NCBI RefSeq assembly: GCF_034356035.1
Contig: NZ_CP136423.1
Coordinates: 434,001 to 498,000 of the forward strand
From: Blautia hydrogenotrophica DSM 10507
Lineage (GTDB): Bacteria > Bacillota > Clostridia > Lachnospirales > Lachnospiraceae
DNA: 64,000 nt
Direction of reading: 5' to 3'
Shown: in pieces, positions 40,379 to 49,141 of the stretch
Numbering within the stretch: the stretch's first letter is position 1
Layout: each line of letters starts with the position of its first letter
Notes under the pieces: model-generated
What the model saw: the letters and a program-made list of their open reading frames with translations, nothing else
The model's database searches: none
Told to the model about the DNA's origin: nothing
Made by a program: the position numbers and the translations under genes

Positions 40379-41410
40379 TTATTCAGCGGCCTTCTCGGCA
40401 AATTCCGTGTTTACCAGGTCTTCATAAGGCGTTCTTTCTTCGAGCTCATTTGCACCTTCGAGGATATCCTGTAGCAGATCAAAACTTTCCTTAGAGAAGA
40501 TCAAATTATCAGCCCAAGTATCCTGGTCATAATATCGGGTAATAATAGTTGTGATGGTATTTAGATCAGTATCTGTGAATTGTGGTTCAATAACCTTGGC
40601 AATTTCCTCCGGAGTGTGATTCTGAACATAGTCCATACCCTTTTGGAGGGCATTTGTAAAACCTTGGATAATGTCAGGATTTTTATCCATATAACTTTGT
40701 TTGGCGGAAAAAGCGGTATAAGGAACGTAGCCGCTGTCTACTCCGAGGGAAGCTACGACATGGCCTTTTCCCTCTGCCTCAAGGCTTGTAGCGCCGGGCT
40801 CGAATTCAACAGTAAAATCCCCCTGTCCTCCGGAAAATGCGGCAGCTGTGGAGCCGAAATCAATGCTTTGGTCGATGTTTAAGTCATTTTCAGGATCGAT
40901 TCCATTTTGTTTCAAGATATATTCAAATACCATCTCAGGCATGCCACCTTTTCTTCCGCCGAGGACGTCACTGCCTTTTAAATCTTGCCAGGTAAAACCG
41001 GGCATCTCTTCTCGTGCTACTAGGAAATTACCTGCTCGCTGAGTGAGCTGAGCAAAGTTGACTACAGGGTCGTTCGCACCTTCTTGATAGGCGTAGACAG
41101 AGGCTTCTGCTCCCATGAATCCGATGTCAGCTTCACCTGATAACACAGCAGTCATGGTTTTGTCAGCACCAAAGCCTGTGACTAGAGTTAAATCAATTCC
41201 CTCTTCTTCGAAGTATCCATTCTCGATGGCCACATACTGAGGAGCATAAAAAATAGAATGTGCCACCTCGTTTAGAGTGACAGGAGTTAATTCTTCCTTA
41301 GACTCTGTGGAGGCCGGAGCTTCTGTAGGGGTATTTTCTTTTTCACAGCCGGCTAAACTTACAAGACATAAGCTACCTAGAGCTACCCATGCAAACAATT
41401 TCTTTTTCAT
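40379..41410 (-). CDS. NMT1/SsuA-type substrate-binding lipoprotein, orphan
   Basis: A 343-residue ABC-importer binding protein. The signal peptide ends in the lipobox LAGC (Cys22). The mature protein has the NMT1/ThiY-SsuA fold marks: HSIFYAPQYVAIENGYFEEEGIDL, followed by GADKTMTAVLSGEADIGFMG and later LGGRKGGMPEM. Such proteins bind pyrimidine precursors, sulfonates or related small organic ligands. No permease or ATPase gene is adjacent, so it must work with a transporter encoded elsewhere or be a remnant. A hairpin with GGCGCTCC/GGAGCGCC arms lies just past its stop (40341-40371) but without a T-tract. Confidence 0.88.
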   Translation of the reverse strand: MKKKLFAWVALGSLCLVSLAGCEKENTPTEAPASTESKEELTPVTLNEVAHSIFYAPQYVAIENGYFEEEGIDLTLVTGFGADKTMTAVLSGEADIGFMGAEASVYAYQEGANDPVVNFAQLTQRAGNFLVAREEMPGFTWQDLKGSDVLGGRKGGMPEMVFEYILKQNGIDPENDLNIDQSIDFGSTAAAFSGGQGDFTVEFEPGATSLEAEGKGHVVASLGVDSGYVPYTAFSAKQSYMDKNPDIIQGFTNALQKGMDYVQNHTPEEIAKVIEPQFTDTDLNTITTIITRYYDQDTWADNLIFSKESFDLLQDILEGANELEERTPYEDLVNTEFAEKAAE

Positions 41411-41561
41411 AAATTCCTCCTAAAAATATTACACAATTCTAATATATTATGGACCGGGAAAAAAGTGCTAGTATTATCTTTTGCCAGGTTAGAGGGCAGA
41501 TGCAAAAACTGGTATGAATCGGAACTAAAGGAAATAATTTTTAAAAAAAGTGGTTCAGCCG

Positions 41562-41590
41562 TTGCTTTTTCGCGTATGCCCGTATTATAC
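41562..41590 (+). promoter_or_regulatory. Promoter of the ferritin gene
   Basis: TTGCTT at 41562-41567 and TTATAC at 41585-41590 with 17-base spacing; start codon at 41619. Confidence 0.55.
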
Positions 41591-41618
41591 TGAGGAAAAG
41601 GAGAAAGGAGCAAGTACT

Positions 41619-42131
41619 ATGATAAACGAAAAAGTAGCAGTGCTATTAAATCAACAGATTAATGCGGAGTTTTATTCTGCTTACTTGTATTTGGATTTTT
41701 ATAATTTTTATGTGGAGCAAGGTCTGGATGGATTTGCAAATTGGTATCAAGTGCAGGCCCAAGAGGAGAGAGACCATGCAATGTTGATGATGCAGTATAT
41801 GCAGAATAATGACTTGAAGGTCACACTAGAAGCGATTGAAAAACCCAATCTGAAATTGAGTGAAAATATGGACCCTCTGAGAGAAGGGCTGAAACATGAG
41901 AAGTATGTGACGGAATTGATTCACAATATCTACGATGCCGCATACTCGGCAAAAGATTTCCGCACGATGCAGTTTTTGGATTGGTTTGTCAAGGAGCAAG
42001 GGGAAGAGGAGACGAACGCAAACGATCTGATTAAAAAAATGGAATTGTTTGGTTCAGATCCGAAGAGCTTGTATATGTTGGACAATGAGCTGGCGGCACG
42101 TACCTATGCTGCTCCTTCACTGGTGCTGTAA
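41619..42131 (+). CDS. ftnA: Bacterial ferritin (FtnA type)
   Basis: A 170-residue iron-storage protein forming a 24-mer cage. The ferroxidase residues are in place: Glu17 (INAEF), Glu50 and His53 (EERDH), and later the second-half helix pair with KEQGEEE. ATG 41619 has AAAGGAG eight bases upstream; an in-frame start at 41550 would precede the promoter. A small membrane protein gene follows after 3 bases, probably on the same transcript. Confidence 0.94.
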   Translation: MINEKVAVLLNQQINAEFYSAYLYLDFYNFYVEQGLDGFANWYQVQAQEERDHAMLMMQYMQNNDLKVTLEAIEKPNLKLSENMDPLREGLKHEKYVTELIHNIYDAAYSAKDFRTMQFLDWFVKEQGEEETNANDLIKKMELFGSDPKSLYMLDNELAARTYAAPSLVL

Positions 42132-42134
42132 GCT

Positions 42135-42521
42135 ATGGGGGATGATGGTATGAGACCAGAGAATCGCGAATGTGACTTGGAGGAGACGATACAGACGAAA
42201 TTGTTGAGAAAGCAGCTGTTTTATTCGCGGTTCACCTGTATCGCGGTGGTGGCGTTTTTGTTGATTTTTGCGGTGGCTTTGCTGCCGAAAGCGACGCGGG
42301 TTTTGAAAAATTTGGACGAGGTTACTTCTGACTTAAACGAGGTGGATTTCAGCGGTTTAGCGTTGGATACGGAAGAGAACCTTGAAAAAATCAATGAGTC
42401 TCTGGAAACTTTAGATATGGAAGCTCTAAATCATGCCATTGAAAATCTGGACGAGGTAGTGGATACTCTGAGTCAGGCTGTAAGGCCATTGACAAATTTT
42501 TATGAACGCTTTGGAAATTGA
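42135..42521 (+). CDS. Single-TM coiled-coil protein of unknown function
   Basis: A 128-residue protein (123 if the ATG at 42150 is used). A charged cytoplasmic N-terminus of about 35 residues leads to one transmembrane helix (about 37-56, CIAVVAFLLIFAVALLP) and then a long amphipathic helical region with heptad-like Leu spacing (NLDEVTSDLNEVDF, NINESLETL, NLDEVVDTLSQAV). This resembles DUF948-type membrane coiled-coil proteins. It follows the ferritin stop by 3 bases and precedes proC by 59. No function can be assigned. Confidence 0.6.
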   Translation: MGDDGMRPENRECDLEETIQTKLLRKQLFYSRFTCIAVVAFLLIFAVALLPKATRVLKNLDEVTSDLNEVDFSGLALDTEENLEKINESLETLDMEALNHAIENLDEVVDTLSQAVRPLTNFYERFGN

Positions 42522-42580
42522 ATCATCCGGGAAGCAGTTTGGCGCAAAAGGGAGATTCATGTTAGTAGGAGGATTGAGAG

Positions 42581-43375
42581 ATGAAAATCGGTTTTATAGG
42601 ATGCGGGAATATGGCTTCTGCTATGATTGGGGGAATTCTGGAAAAAGGAATTTGCAGTAAGCAGGAGATTATCGTATCCAACCGGACTGTGGAAGGTAAC
42701 GAGAGAAGTAAAAAAAATCTGGGGGTGAATGTCACCTTAGACAATTGTCAGGTCGTGAGAGAGACGAAGACAGTCGTATTGGCTGTGAAGCCTCAGTTTT
42801 ATGAGGAAGTGATCGCCCAGGTGAAGGGTTTAATTACAGAAAAACATGTGATTATATCGATTGCGCCTGGAAAGACCCTCAGATGGCTGGAAGAGAAGTT
42901 CGGCAAACCTGTAAAAATTGTGCGCACAATGCCTAATACACCTGCACTGGTGGGAGAAGGTATGACAGGCGTGTGCGCGAACTCCTATGTTCAGGATATT
43001 GAGATGGCAGGTATTAAAGAGATCTTAGGAAGTTTTGGAAGATATGAGGTAATTCCAGAGAGACTTATGGATGTGGTGGTGTCTGTCAGTGGCAGTTCGC
43101 CAGCTTATGTTTTTATGTTTATTGAGGCGATGGCTGATGCAGCTGTGGCGGATGGAATGCCCAGAGCTCAGGCGTATGAGTTTGCTGCCCAAGCAGTAAT
43201 GGGAAGTGCCAAGATGGTCTTAGAGACTGGCAAGCATCCGGGAGAACTGAAAGATATGGTATGTTCTCCGGGAGGAACGACTATCGAGGCTGTTCGGCAG
43301 CTTGAGAAAGGAGGATTCCGCAGCTCTATTATTGAAGCAATGAAGGCATGCGTAGAGGTAGGCAGAAAGATGTGA
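42581..43375 (+). CDS. proC: ProC, pyrroline-5-carboxylate reductase
   Basis: Catalyses the last step of proline synthesis, reducing pyrroline-5-carboxylate with NAD(P)H. The 264-residue product begins with the dinucleotide-binding motif IGFIGCGNMASAMIGG, has the conserved RTMPNTPALVGEGMTG and the C-terminal signature near PGGTTIEAVRQLEKGGFR. The start has AGGAGG eight bases upstream. A bidirectional-looking terminator follows. proA/proB are not adjacent. Confidence 0.96.
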   Translation: MKIGFIGCGNMASAMIGGILEKGICSKQEIIVSNRTVEGNERSKKNLGVNVTLDNCQVVRETKTVVLAVKPQFYEEVIAQVKGLITEKHVIISIAPGKTLRWLEEKFGKPVKIVRTMPNTPALVGEGMTGVCANSYVQDIEMAGIKEILGSFGRYEVIPERLMDVVVSVSGSSPAYVFMFIEAMADAAVADGMPRAQAYEFAAQAVMGSAKMVLETGKHPGELKDMVCSPGGTTIEAVRQLEKGGFRSSIIEAMKACVEVGRKM

Positions 43376-43381
43376 GACAAC

Positions 43382-43419
43382 AAAAAAGGTATGGCCTTTG
43401 TGGGGCGATACCTTTTTTT
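43382..43419 (+). terminator. Intrinsic terminator after proC
   Basis: AAAAAAGGTAT (43382-43392) pairs with ATACCTTTTTTT (43408-43419), so the stem itself ends in the T-tract and could act in both directions. Confidence 0.85.
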
Positions 43420-43437
43420 CCAAAATATATAACGGCA

Positions 43438-43465
43438 AAAAGCCTTTTCAAGGATTCTGAAAAGG
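43438..43465 (-). terminator. Intrinsic terminator after the XRE gene
   Basis: On the minus strand CCTTTTCA (43465-43458) pairs with TGAAAAGG (43450-43443), followed by CTTTTTG. Confidence 0.7.
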
Positions 43466-43483
43466 TCCAAAAGTATGTTTAAA

Positions 43484-43816
43484 TTATGATTCAGCGGAAT
43501 TCATTTTCAGTTGCTCAATCTGCAGGCGAATGTCCGCCTGGGCTTTGGGAGGCAGGCTAAGATAGTCTTCAAGGACAGCAAGATCTTCTTTGGTGAGTAC
43601 ATCTGCTGGAAGTTTTGCGGTAATTAAAGTATTTAGATCAACACCTAATATTTCAGCAATTGAGGAAGTTATTTCCAGAGAGGGAGAGCGCTGTCCATTT
43701 TCATAATTGCAGTAACTTTGACGCTGGATATGAAGTTTATGGCCCATATAAGCTTGTGTATACCCTCTTGCGGTACGTAGGACTCTGAGATTATTGGGAA
43801 AATCCGAAATGTTCAT
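43484..43816 (-). CDS. XRE-family helix-turn-helix regulator
   Basis: A 110-residue DNA-binding protein. Residues about 8-62 form a Cro/C1-type HTH: LRVLRTARGYTQAYMGHKL, then QRQSYCNYENGQRSPSLE and IAEILGVDLNTL. The rest is a short helical tail that may dimerise. It is transcribed divergently from a 55-codon ORF at 43957, with an AT-rich shared region between them. Target unknown; self-regulation of the divergent pair is plausible. Confidence 0.88.
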   Translation of the reverse strand: MNISDFPNNLRVLRTARGYTQAYMGHKLHIQRQSYCNYENGQRSPSLEITSSIAEILGVDLNTLITAKLPADVLTKEDLAVLEDYLSLPPKAQADIRLQIEQLKMNSAES

Positions 43817-43956
43817 ACCTTCTAACCTGTAATTCCTCTCAATTTACTTTCTTTAATATATTCTATATATGTAGATTATAGCAAGAAAAGATCGAAAAAA
43901 CTCGAGGGGCAACAAAATGAATACATAAAATGTCTAAAAACCATGGAGGTTATTAA

Positions 43957-44124
43957 ATGTGTAAATTATTAGAGCTTAGCCTGCGGTTAAGAAATAAAAA
44001 ATGGTGGTTCTCTCGTGTTTTAGGAAATGTATTAATCCAAATTCCAGTACTTTATTCAAAGTGGATTGAATTCAGTATCCGTAAAGTTCAACTTCCAAAT
44101 ATCAGTGAAAGTCAACTGCCCTGA
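43957..44124 (+). CDS. 55-residue cationic, Trp-rich small protein, divergent from XRE gene
   Basis: ATG at 43957 with a good ribosome binding site (GGAGG at 43945-43949, 7-base spacing) opens 55 codons to TGA 44122-44124. The peptide is basic in the first third (LRLRNKKWWFSR), then hydrophobic (VLGNVLIQIPVLY), and ends hydrophilic. The start faintly resembles the N-terminus of small phage holins (RLKNKxFW pattern), so it may be a membrane-active peptide or a truncated holin-like remnant. It lies divergent to an XRE regulator. No homologue is recognised with confidence. Confidence 0.45.
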   Translation: MCKLLELSLRLRNKKWWFSRVLGNVLIQIPVLYSKWIEFSIRKVQLPNISESQLP

Positions 44125-44135
44125 TTGTGCTGGGG

Positions 44136-44621
44136 TTAAGCTGATATGAATGGGTGCTGGCTTAGGTAGCTATTGTGGAATTTCTCTGAGAATGTGACTT
44201 CTTCTCCCAGCCAGACAGGAGGCTGATAATTAAGAGCAGTCTGTTCGTCGGGGAATTCCACTTCAGCCAGCATAAGACCTTTGTGAGCGCCGTGGAAGAT
44301 GTCGAGTTCAATTTGCAGGCCCATGTCTGCTGGTATTATATACCGTGTTTTTTTGATATATACACCGTCAGTTTTAGTACGCAAATGTTCATAGGCTTCT
44401 TTGGTCAGCGGTAGATTATATTCTTCTCTGGACATGAAGCCTTTGGATTTGTATGTCAAAAAATAAGAATCGTCCTGACGGCGGATTCGAACCACCGGTT
44501 TTGTGCAGAGGTATCCCTGTTCGATTTCGTGAAAGGGAAAGTCTAATTTTATTGTGTCTGTACGGTGAGATAATAAACTTTCCGGCAATTCTCTGATTAA
44601 AAATTTTCGTTCGATTTCCAT
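44136..44621 (-). CDS. CYTH-domain phosphohydrolase/cyclase-like protein
   Basis: A 161-residue protein of the CYTH (CyaB/thiamine-triphosphatase) superfamily, whose members hydrolyse triphosphates or polyphosphate within a beta-tunnel. The signature EIERKFLI is at residues 2-9, followed by alternating charged strands (VVRIRRQDD, YFLTYKSKG, YIKKTRYI, LQIELDIFHG, LMLAEVEFPDE) that supply the tunnel residues. The ATG at 44621 has AAGGAG seven bases upstream; an ATG two codons earlier is too close. Likely tripolyphosphatase or thiamine triphosphatase; the exact substrate is open. Confidence 0.88.
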   Translation of the reverse strand: MEIERKFLIRELPESLLSHRTDTIKLDFPFHEIEQGYLCTKPVVRIRRQDDSYFLTYKSKGFMSREEYNLPLTKEAYEHLRTKTDGVYIKKTRYIIPADMGLQIELDIFHGAHKGLMLAEVEFPDEQTALNYQPPVWLGEEVTFSEKFHNSYLSQHPFISA

Positions 44622-44699
44622 AAGCATTCTCCTTCTTTAGTATTGACGTTCTAGTCATAAGTATACTGATTGAATTTGTAATATTCAACAAGTATTGTT

Positions 44700-44939
44700 T
44701 TATGTAATAGAAAAGACCTTGTCACGCTAATGCGTGAAAGCCCTTTTCCATTACATAAACGCTCCGCTAGGGATGCACACGCCGCAATAAGGCAGTACAC
44801 CGCAAGGCGGCGTTGCGGCGGCGCGCAAGTGGGACTAAGCCCCTCAAGATTGAGGGAATGGGGAGTTGAAGTGGGCTTGCCCACTTTGTTTTGTTATAGG
44901 AAGAACTTTATTGCGAAATGTAAGGGCGTTCTTCCTATT
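44700..44939 (+). repeat. Family A hairpin repeat, full copy plus extra terminal hairpin (A6)
   Basis: Starts TATGTAATAG-AAAAG with closing arm CTTTTCCATTACATA-like, then the GC-rich nested hairpin (CACGCCGCAA, ACACCGCAAGGCGGCGT, TTGCGGCGGCGCGC), CCCCTCAAGATTGAGG, and the perfect AAGTGGGC-TT-GCCCACTT hairpin. A second first-hairpin module (ATAGGAAGAAC/GTTCTTCCTAT, 44896-44939) follows. It accounts for most of the gap between the CYTH and DJ-1 genes. Confidence 0.82.
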
Positions 44940-45100
44940 CTCATATTTCGGCCTTCAGCCTTTGTAATCCCTGTTGTAATGAAAAAGTAGAGATGTTATA
45001 ATATTGACAAATTTAGTGTATTCTTTCGATCATATGGGAAAGAATGGAAATATTGGATGAACGATGTATTTTCATATTTTGTGTCGAGGAGGAGCGGACG

Positions 45101-45658
45101 ATGAGTAGAGTGTGTGTTTTTTTTGCGGATGGACTAGAAGAGGTGGAGGCACTGACTGTGGTAGATCTTCTGCGAAGAGCTAAGGTAGAGGTAACTATGG
45201 TGTCTATTCACGAGAAGGAAGAAATCTTAGGAGCCCATGGAATTAAGATTCAGGCGGATGCGAGGATGTCCCAGATAGATGATTATCAGGAGTTTGATAT
45301 GGTATTTCTGCCGGGCGGAGGCACAGGTACGGACAACCTGGAAAACAGCGGGAAGGTCAAGGAGGTAGTCAGTGAATTCGCAAAAAAGGGTAAGAAGGTA
45401 GCTGCAATCTGTGCGGCGCCAAGGATTTTAGGTGGATTGGGATTATTGGAGGGTAGGAGATGCACTTCCTATCCTTCCGTGACAGATAGACTTCTCGGTG
45501 GAGTAGTGACTGAGAACGCGGTGGAGACTGATGGAAATATCACCACGAGCCGTGGAGTTGGGACAGCTGTGGATATGGGTTTGGAGCTGATTCGTATTCT
45601 CTGCGGAGAAAAAAGGGCTGAGGAGATACGAGAAGAGATTGTATATCGTAGGATGTGA
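45101..45658 (+). CDS. DJ-1/PfpI family protein
   Basis: A 185-residue class I glutamine-amidotransferase-like protein of the DJ-1/YajL branch. The nucleophile elbow reads AAICAAPRIL with Cys104, and the conserved glutamate is in DGLEEVEAL near residue 13. Proteins of this group are redox-sensing chaperone or deglycase-like enzymes; activity is debated. ATG 45101 has GGAGGAG six bases upstream; the upstream in-frame ATG at 45044 adds a non-conserved stretch. Downstream lies the tig operon after 144 bases. Confidence 0.93.
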   Translation: MSRVCVFFADGLEEVEALTVVDLLRRAKVEVTMVSIHEKEEILGAHGIKIQADARMSQIDDYQEFDMVFLPGGGTGTDNLENSGKVKEVVSEFAKKGKKVAAICAAPRILGGLGLLEGRRCTSYPSVTDRLLGGVVTENAVETDGNITTSRGVGTAVDMGLELIRILCGEKRAEEIREEIVYRRM

Positions 45659-45802
45659 AAAAGCTGAATAGCTGGCAGGGGAATCCGTAAAAAACACTAG
45701 CTATTTCAGGGATTGTATGCTATACTACGATAATGACTGTGAATATGGAGAGGTATGCCACTTTTCCATTTTACATATAGAATTAAGGAGGAAATATCAA
45801 GA

Positions 45803-47089
45803 ATGAGTTTACAAGTAGAAAAAATGGAGAAAAACATGGCGAAACTTACGATTGAAGTTTCAGCCGAGGAATTGGAAAAAGCAATCCAGGGCGCATACCT
45901 GAAAAACAAAAATAAGATCACTCTGCCTGGATTCCGTAAAGGAAAAGCTCCAAGAAAGATGATTGAGAAGATGTATGGCACAGGCGTGTTCTTAGAGGAT
46001 GCAGCCAATGCCCTGATTCCTACGGCATACTCTGACGCACTGCAGGAGTGCGATCTGGAAATCGTCTCCCAGCCGGAGATTGATGTGACTCAGCTAGAAG
46101 CTGGAAAGCCATTTATTTTTACTGCTGAGGTAGCTGTGAAGCCAGAGGTGACTCTTGGAGAGTACAAAGGTGTTGAGATTAAAAAAATAGAGGTAGAAGT
46201 TACAGAGGAAGAGATCGAAGCTGAGCTGAAAAAAGAGCAGGAGAACAATTCCAGGACCATCGTTGTGGAGGACCGCGCTGTTGAGAGCGGGGATATCGCT
46301 ACCATCGACTTTGAAGGATTTGTGGATGGAACGCCGTTCGAGGGTGGAAAAGGAACGGACTATCCGCTGACCATCGGCTCCAACACGTTTATCCCAGGAT
46401 TCGAGGATCAGTTAATTGGGGCGAATACCGGAGATAAATTGGATGTGAATGTGACTTTCCCAGAAGAATATCAGGCAAAAGATCTGGCAGGCAAGGCAGC
46501 TGTCTTTAAATGCGAGATTAAAAAGATTGAGAAGAAAGAGCTTCCGGAGCTGGATGATGAGTTTGCAAAGGATGTATCTGAATTTGACACTCTAGACGAG
46601 TACAAGGCAGATATCAAGAAAAATCTGACAGAGAAAAAAGAAGCCGATGCAAAACGTCAGAAAGAAGACGAGGCGGTGGACAAAGCTGTAGAGAATGCTT
46701 CCATGGAAATTCCAGAAGCAATGATTAAGACTCAGGTAAATCAAATGGTAGATGATTTCTCCAGAAGAATGCAGGCACAGGGTCTGTCTATGGAGCAGTA
46801 CTTCCAGTTCACTGGCATGACCATTGATAAACTGATGGAGGAGATGAAACCACAGGCACTGAAACGTATTCAAACCAGATTGGTTTTGGAGAAGATCGCT
46901 GAGGTAGAGAACATCCAGCCGTCCGAGGAGAGAGTCGAGGAAGAGATCGGCAAGATGGCTGAGATGTATAAAATGGAAAAAGACAAACTGAGAGAACTGA
47001 TTGGAGATATCGAATTAGAACAGATGAAGAAGGATATGGCTGTTCAGGACGCAGTGACTTACATTGCGGATGCAGCTAAGGAAGTTTAA
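45803..47089 (+). CDS. tig: Trigger factor, ribosome-bound chaperone
   Basis: A 428-residue chaperone and peptidyl-prolyl isomerase at the ribosome exit tunnel. The N-terminal ribosome-binding domain contains the signature GFRKGKAPRKMIEKMYG, the FKBP-type PPIase domain spans about 150-245 (VEDRAVESGDIATIDFEG, IPGFEDQLIG), and the C-terminal helical arms fill the rest. ATG 45803 has AAGGAGG about ten bases upstream; a start at 45755 is less likely. It leads the conserved order tig-clpP-clpX-lon. Confidence 0.97.
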   Translation: MSLQVEKMEKNMAKLTIEVSAEELEKAIQGAYLKNKNKITLPGFRKGKAPRKMIEKMYGTGVFLEDAANALIPTAYSDALQECDLEIVSQPEIDVTQLEAGKPFIFTAEVAVKPEVTLGEYKGVEIKKIEVEVTEEEIEAELKKEQENNSRTIVVEDRAVESGDIATIDFEGFVDGTPFEGGKGTDYPLTIGSNTFIPGFEDQLIGANTGDKLDVNVTFPEEYQAKDLAGKAAVFKCEIKKIEKKELPELDDEFAKDVSEFDTLDEYKADIKKNLTEKKEADAKRQKEDEAVDKAVENASMEIPEAMIKTQVNQMVDDFSRRMQAQGLSMEQYFQFTGMTIDKLMEEMKPQALKRIQTRLVLEKIAEVENIQPSEERVEEEIGKMAEMYKMEKDKLRELIGDIELEQMKKDMAVQDAVTYIADAAKEV

Positions 47090-47116
47090 TTCGACGCATT
47101 GACGGGAGGCGTAGTT

Positions 47117-47698
47117 ATGAGTTTAGTACCATATGTCGTTGAACAGACGAGTAGGGGAGAGAGAAATTACGACATTTATTCCAGACTTCTGAAGGACAGG
47201 ATTATATTCCTGGGCGAAGAGGTGAATGATGTGACTGCCAGCTTGGTAGTTGCACAGCTTTTGTTTTTGGAGTCCGAGGACGCTGGAAAAGATATTCAAC
47301 TGTATATTAACAGTCCAGGTGGCTCTGTGACCGCTGGCATGGCGATCTACGACACAATGCAGTATATCAAGTGCGACGTATCTACAATTTGTCTGGGATT
47401 GGCAGCGAGCATGGGTGCTTTTCTTCTGGCAGGCGGTGCAAAGGGTAAGAGAATCGCACTGCCGAACTCTACGATTATGATTCATCAGCCTTCCGGTGGA
47501 GCGCAGGGTCAGGCTACAGAGATTCAGATTGTAGCAGATCATATTGCGAAGACCAAGAGAACTCTGAATGAAATCTTGGCGGCGAATACCGGTCAGCCAT
47601 TGGAAGTAGTGGAAGTGGACACAGACAGAGACAATTATATGTCTGCGCAGGAGGCACAGGCATACGGTTTAATTGACAAAATTATTACACACAGATAA
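47117..47698 (+). CDS. clpP: ClpP, ATP-dependent protease proteolytic subunit
   Basis: A 193-residue serine protease subunit forming the tetradecameric ClpP barrel. The catalytic triad is visible: Ser98 (LAASMGAF), His123 (IMIHQPSGG) and Asp172 ([10 protein letters not shown]). ATG 47117 has GGGAGG six bases upstream; the in-frame ATG at 47099 would put that site inside the gene. It is followed by clpX, with a 127-base gap that holds a stable hairpin. No CtsR or CIRCE operator was seen upstream. Confidence 0.97.
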   Translation: MSLVPYVVEQTSRGERNYDIYSRLLKDRIIFLGEEVNDVTASLVVAQLLFLESEDAGKDIQLYINSPGGSVTAGMAIYDTMQYIKCDVSTICLGLAASMGAFLLAGGAKGKRIALPNSTIMIHQPSGGAQGQATEIQIVADHIAKTKRTLNEILAANTGQPLEVVEVDTDRDNYMSAQEAQAYGLIDKIITHR

Positions 47699-47747
47699 AG
47701 AACGGGTAGGGCTCTTGTCCATCAGATGGGAGCCTTATATAACTTAG

Positions 47748-47789
47748 TATGCAAGGGATGCACGGGTAAACTGTGCGTTACCTTGCATA
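47748..47789 (+). other. Hairpin between clpP and clpX
   Basis: TATGCAAGG (47748-47756) pairs with CCTTGCATA (47781-47789), with an inner GCAC/GTGC stem (47760-47776). There is no T-tract behind it. A smaller hairpin (GGGCTC/GAGCCT) lies just ahead at 47709-47735. They could set the relative amounts of ClpP and ClpX by processing or partial termination. Confidence 0.5.
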
Positions 47790-47825
47790 GCTGTTATAGA
47801 GAAGAAAGGAAAGGGAAAGATTTCC

Positions 47826-49124
47826 ATGGCAGATAGAATAAAAGAAGGGAAAGTAAGGTGTTCCTTTTGTAATAAATCGGAAGATCAGGTACGTAAACTG
47901 ATTTCCAGCTTAGATAAGAGTGTATATATTTGCGATGAGTGTATCGAGATTTGCAATGAGATTATTGAGGAGGAAGGCCTTCTCTATGAAGATATGCTGA
48001 CTTCAGACATTAATTTGATGACGCCTCAGGAGATTCACAACTTTCTAGACGAATACGTCATTGGACAGGATGAGGCGAAGAAGGCATTGTCTGTGGCCGT
48101 CTATAATCACTATAAGAGAGTGATGGCGCCGAAGAGTCTGGATGTGGAGCTGCAAAAGAGCAATATTCTGATGCTGGGTCCCACTGGTTCTGGAAAGACG
48201 CTATTGGCCCAGACGCTGGCGAAGCTTTTGAATGTACCATTTGCCATAGCGGACGCGACCACACTGACCGAGGCAGGTTATGTGGGCGAGGACGTGGAGA
48301 ATATACTTTTGAAAATTATCCAGGCTGCGGATTACGACATCGAGCGTGCCCAGTATGGAATTATCTATATTGACGAGATTGACAAGATCACGAGAAAATC
48401 TGAAAATGCATCCATCACCAGAGATGTATCCGGCGAGGGTGTACAGCAGGCTCTGCTTAAGATTCTGGAAGGAACTGTTGCCAGTGTTCCGCCCCAGGGA
48501 GGAAGGAAACATCCTCATCAGGAGTTTATCCAGATTGACACGACGAATATTCTGTTCATATGCGGCGGAGCTTTTGAGGGGTTAGAAAAGATCATTGCCA
48601 CGAGAAAAGACCAGAAGTCCATTGGCTTCGGCGCGGATGTGAGAAGTGCGAAGGAGCACAATGTGGGAGAATTGCTCAGAGAAGTAATGCCGGAGGATTT
48701 TATCAAGTTTGGCTTGATTCCTGAATTTATCGGAAGAGTTCCAGTAGTGGTGTCGTTGAATGCACTGGACGAGGAGGCGCTGATACGAATTTTGCAGGAG
48801 CCGAAGAATTCTCTGGTGAAACAGTACCGAAAGTTGTTTGAGTTGGACGGCGTCGAATTGGATTTCCAGAAAGATGCATTAAAACTGATTGCGGAGAAAT
48901 CCCTGGAGAGAAAAACTGGAGCCAGGGGACTTCGTTCTATTATGGAGTCAACAATGATGGATTTGATGTATCAGGTACCATCCGACCACACGATTCAGAA
49001 GTGTGTCATTACAAAGGAGGCTGTGGAAGGGACAGCCGAACCGGAGATTACCTACGGGGAGGCCGGAGCGCAGGAGCCCAAAGCTCTTAGAAAAGCCCGG
49101 AAAGGAAAACCAGAAACCGCCTGA
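47826..49124 (+). CDS. clpX: ClpX, ATPase unfoldase of ClpXP
   Basis: A 432-residue AAA+ unfoldase that feeds substrates to ClpP. The N-terminal zinc-binding domain has CSFC (13-16) and CDEC; Walker A is [12 protein letters not shown], Walker [11 protein letters not shown], and the pore loop (GYVGED) and the IGF loop for ClpP docking (KSIGFGAD) are present. The start has AGGAAAGGG-type purines nearby. lon follows after 17 bases. Confidence 0.97.
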   Translation: MADRIKEGKVRCSFCNKSEDQVRKLISSLDKSVYICDECIEICNEIIEEEGLLYEDMLTSDINLMTPQEIHNFLDEYVIGQDEAKKALSVAVYNHYKRVMAPKSLDVELQKSNILMLGPTGSGKTLLAQTLAKLLNVPFAIADATTLTEAGYVGEDVENILLKIIQAADYDIERAQYGIIYIDEIDKITRKSENASITRDVSGEGVQQALLKILEGTVASVPPQGGRKHPHQEFIQIDTTNILFICGGAFEGLEKIIATRKDQKSIGFGADVRSAKEHNVGELLREVMPEDFIKFGLIPEFIGRVPVVVSLNALDEEALIRILQEPKNSLVKQYRKLFELDGVELDFQKDALKLIAEKSLERKTGARGLRSIMESTMMDLMYQVPSDHTIQKCVITKEAVEGTAEPEITYGEAGAQEPKALRKARKGKPETA

Positions 49125-49141
49125 GACAAGGAGGGAGTAAG

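Noticed and set aside
44651..44884. Minus-strand reading frame starting MGKPTSTPHS, with similar ones at 60532-60732 and 17160-17720
   Set aside because: They lie wholly or partly in family A repeats and look alike only because the repeats do; stems and loops are translated and there is no ribosome binding site pattern.
45659..47116. CtsR or CIRCE operator ahead of tig-clpP
   Set aside because: Looked for the heptad and the long inverted repeat; neither is visible near the promoters or between the genes.
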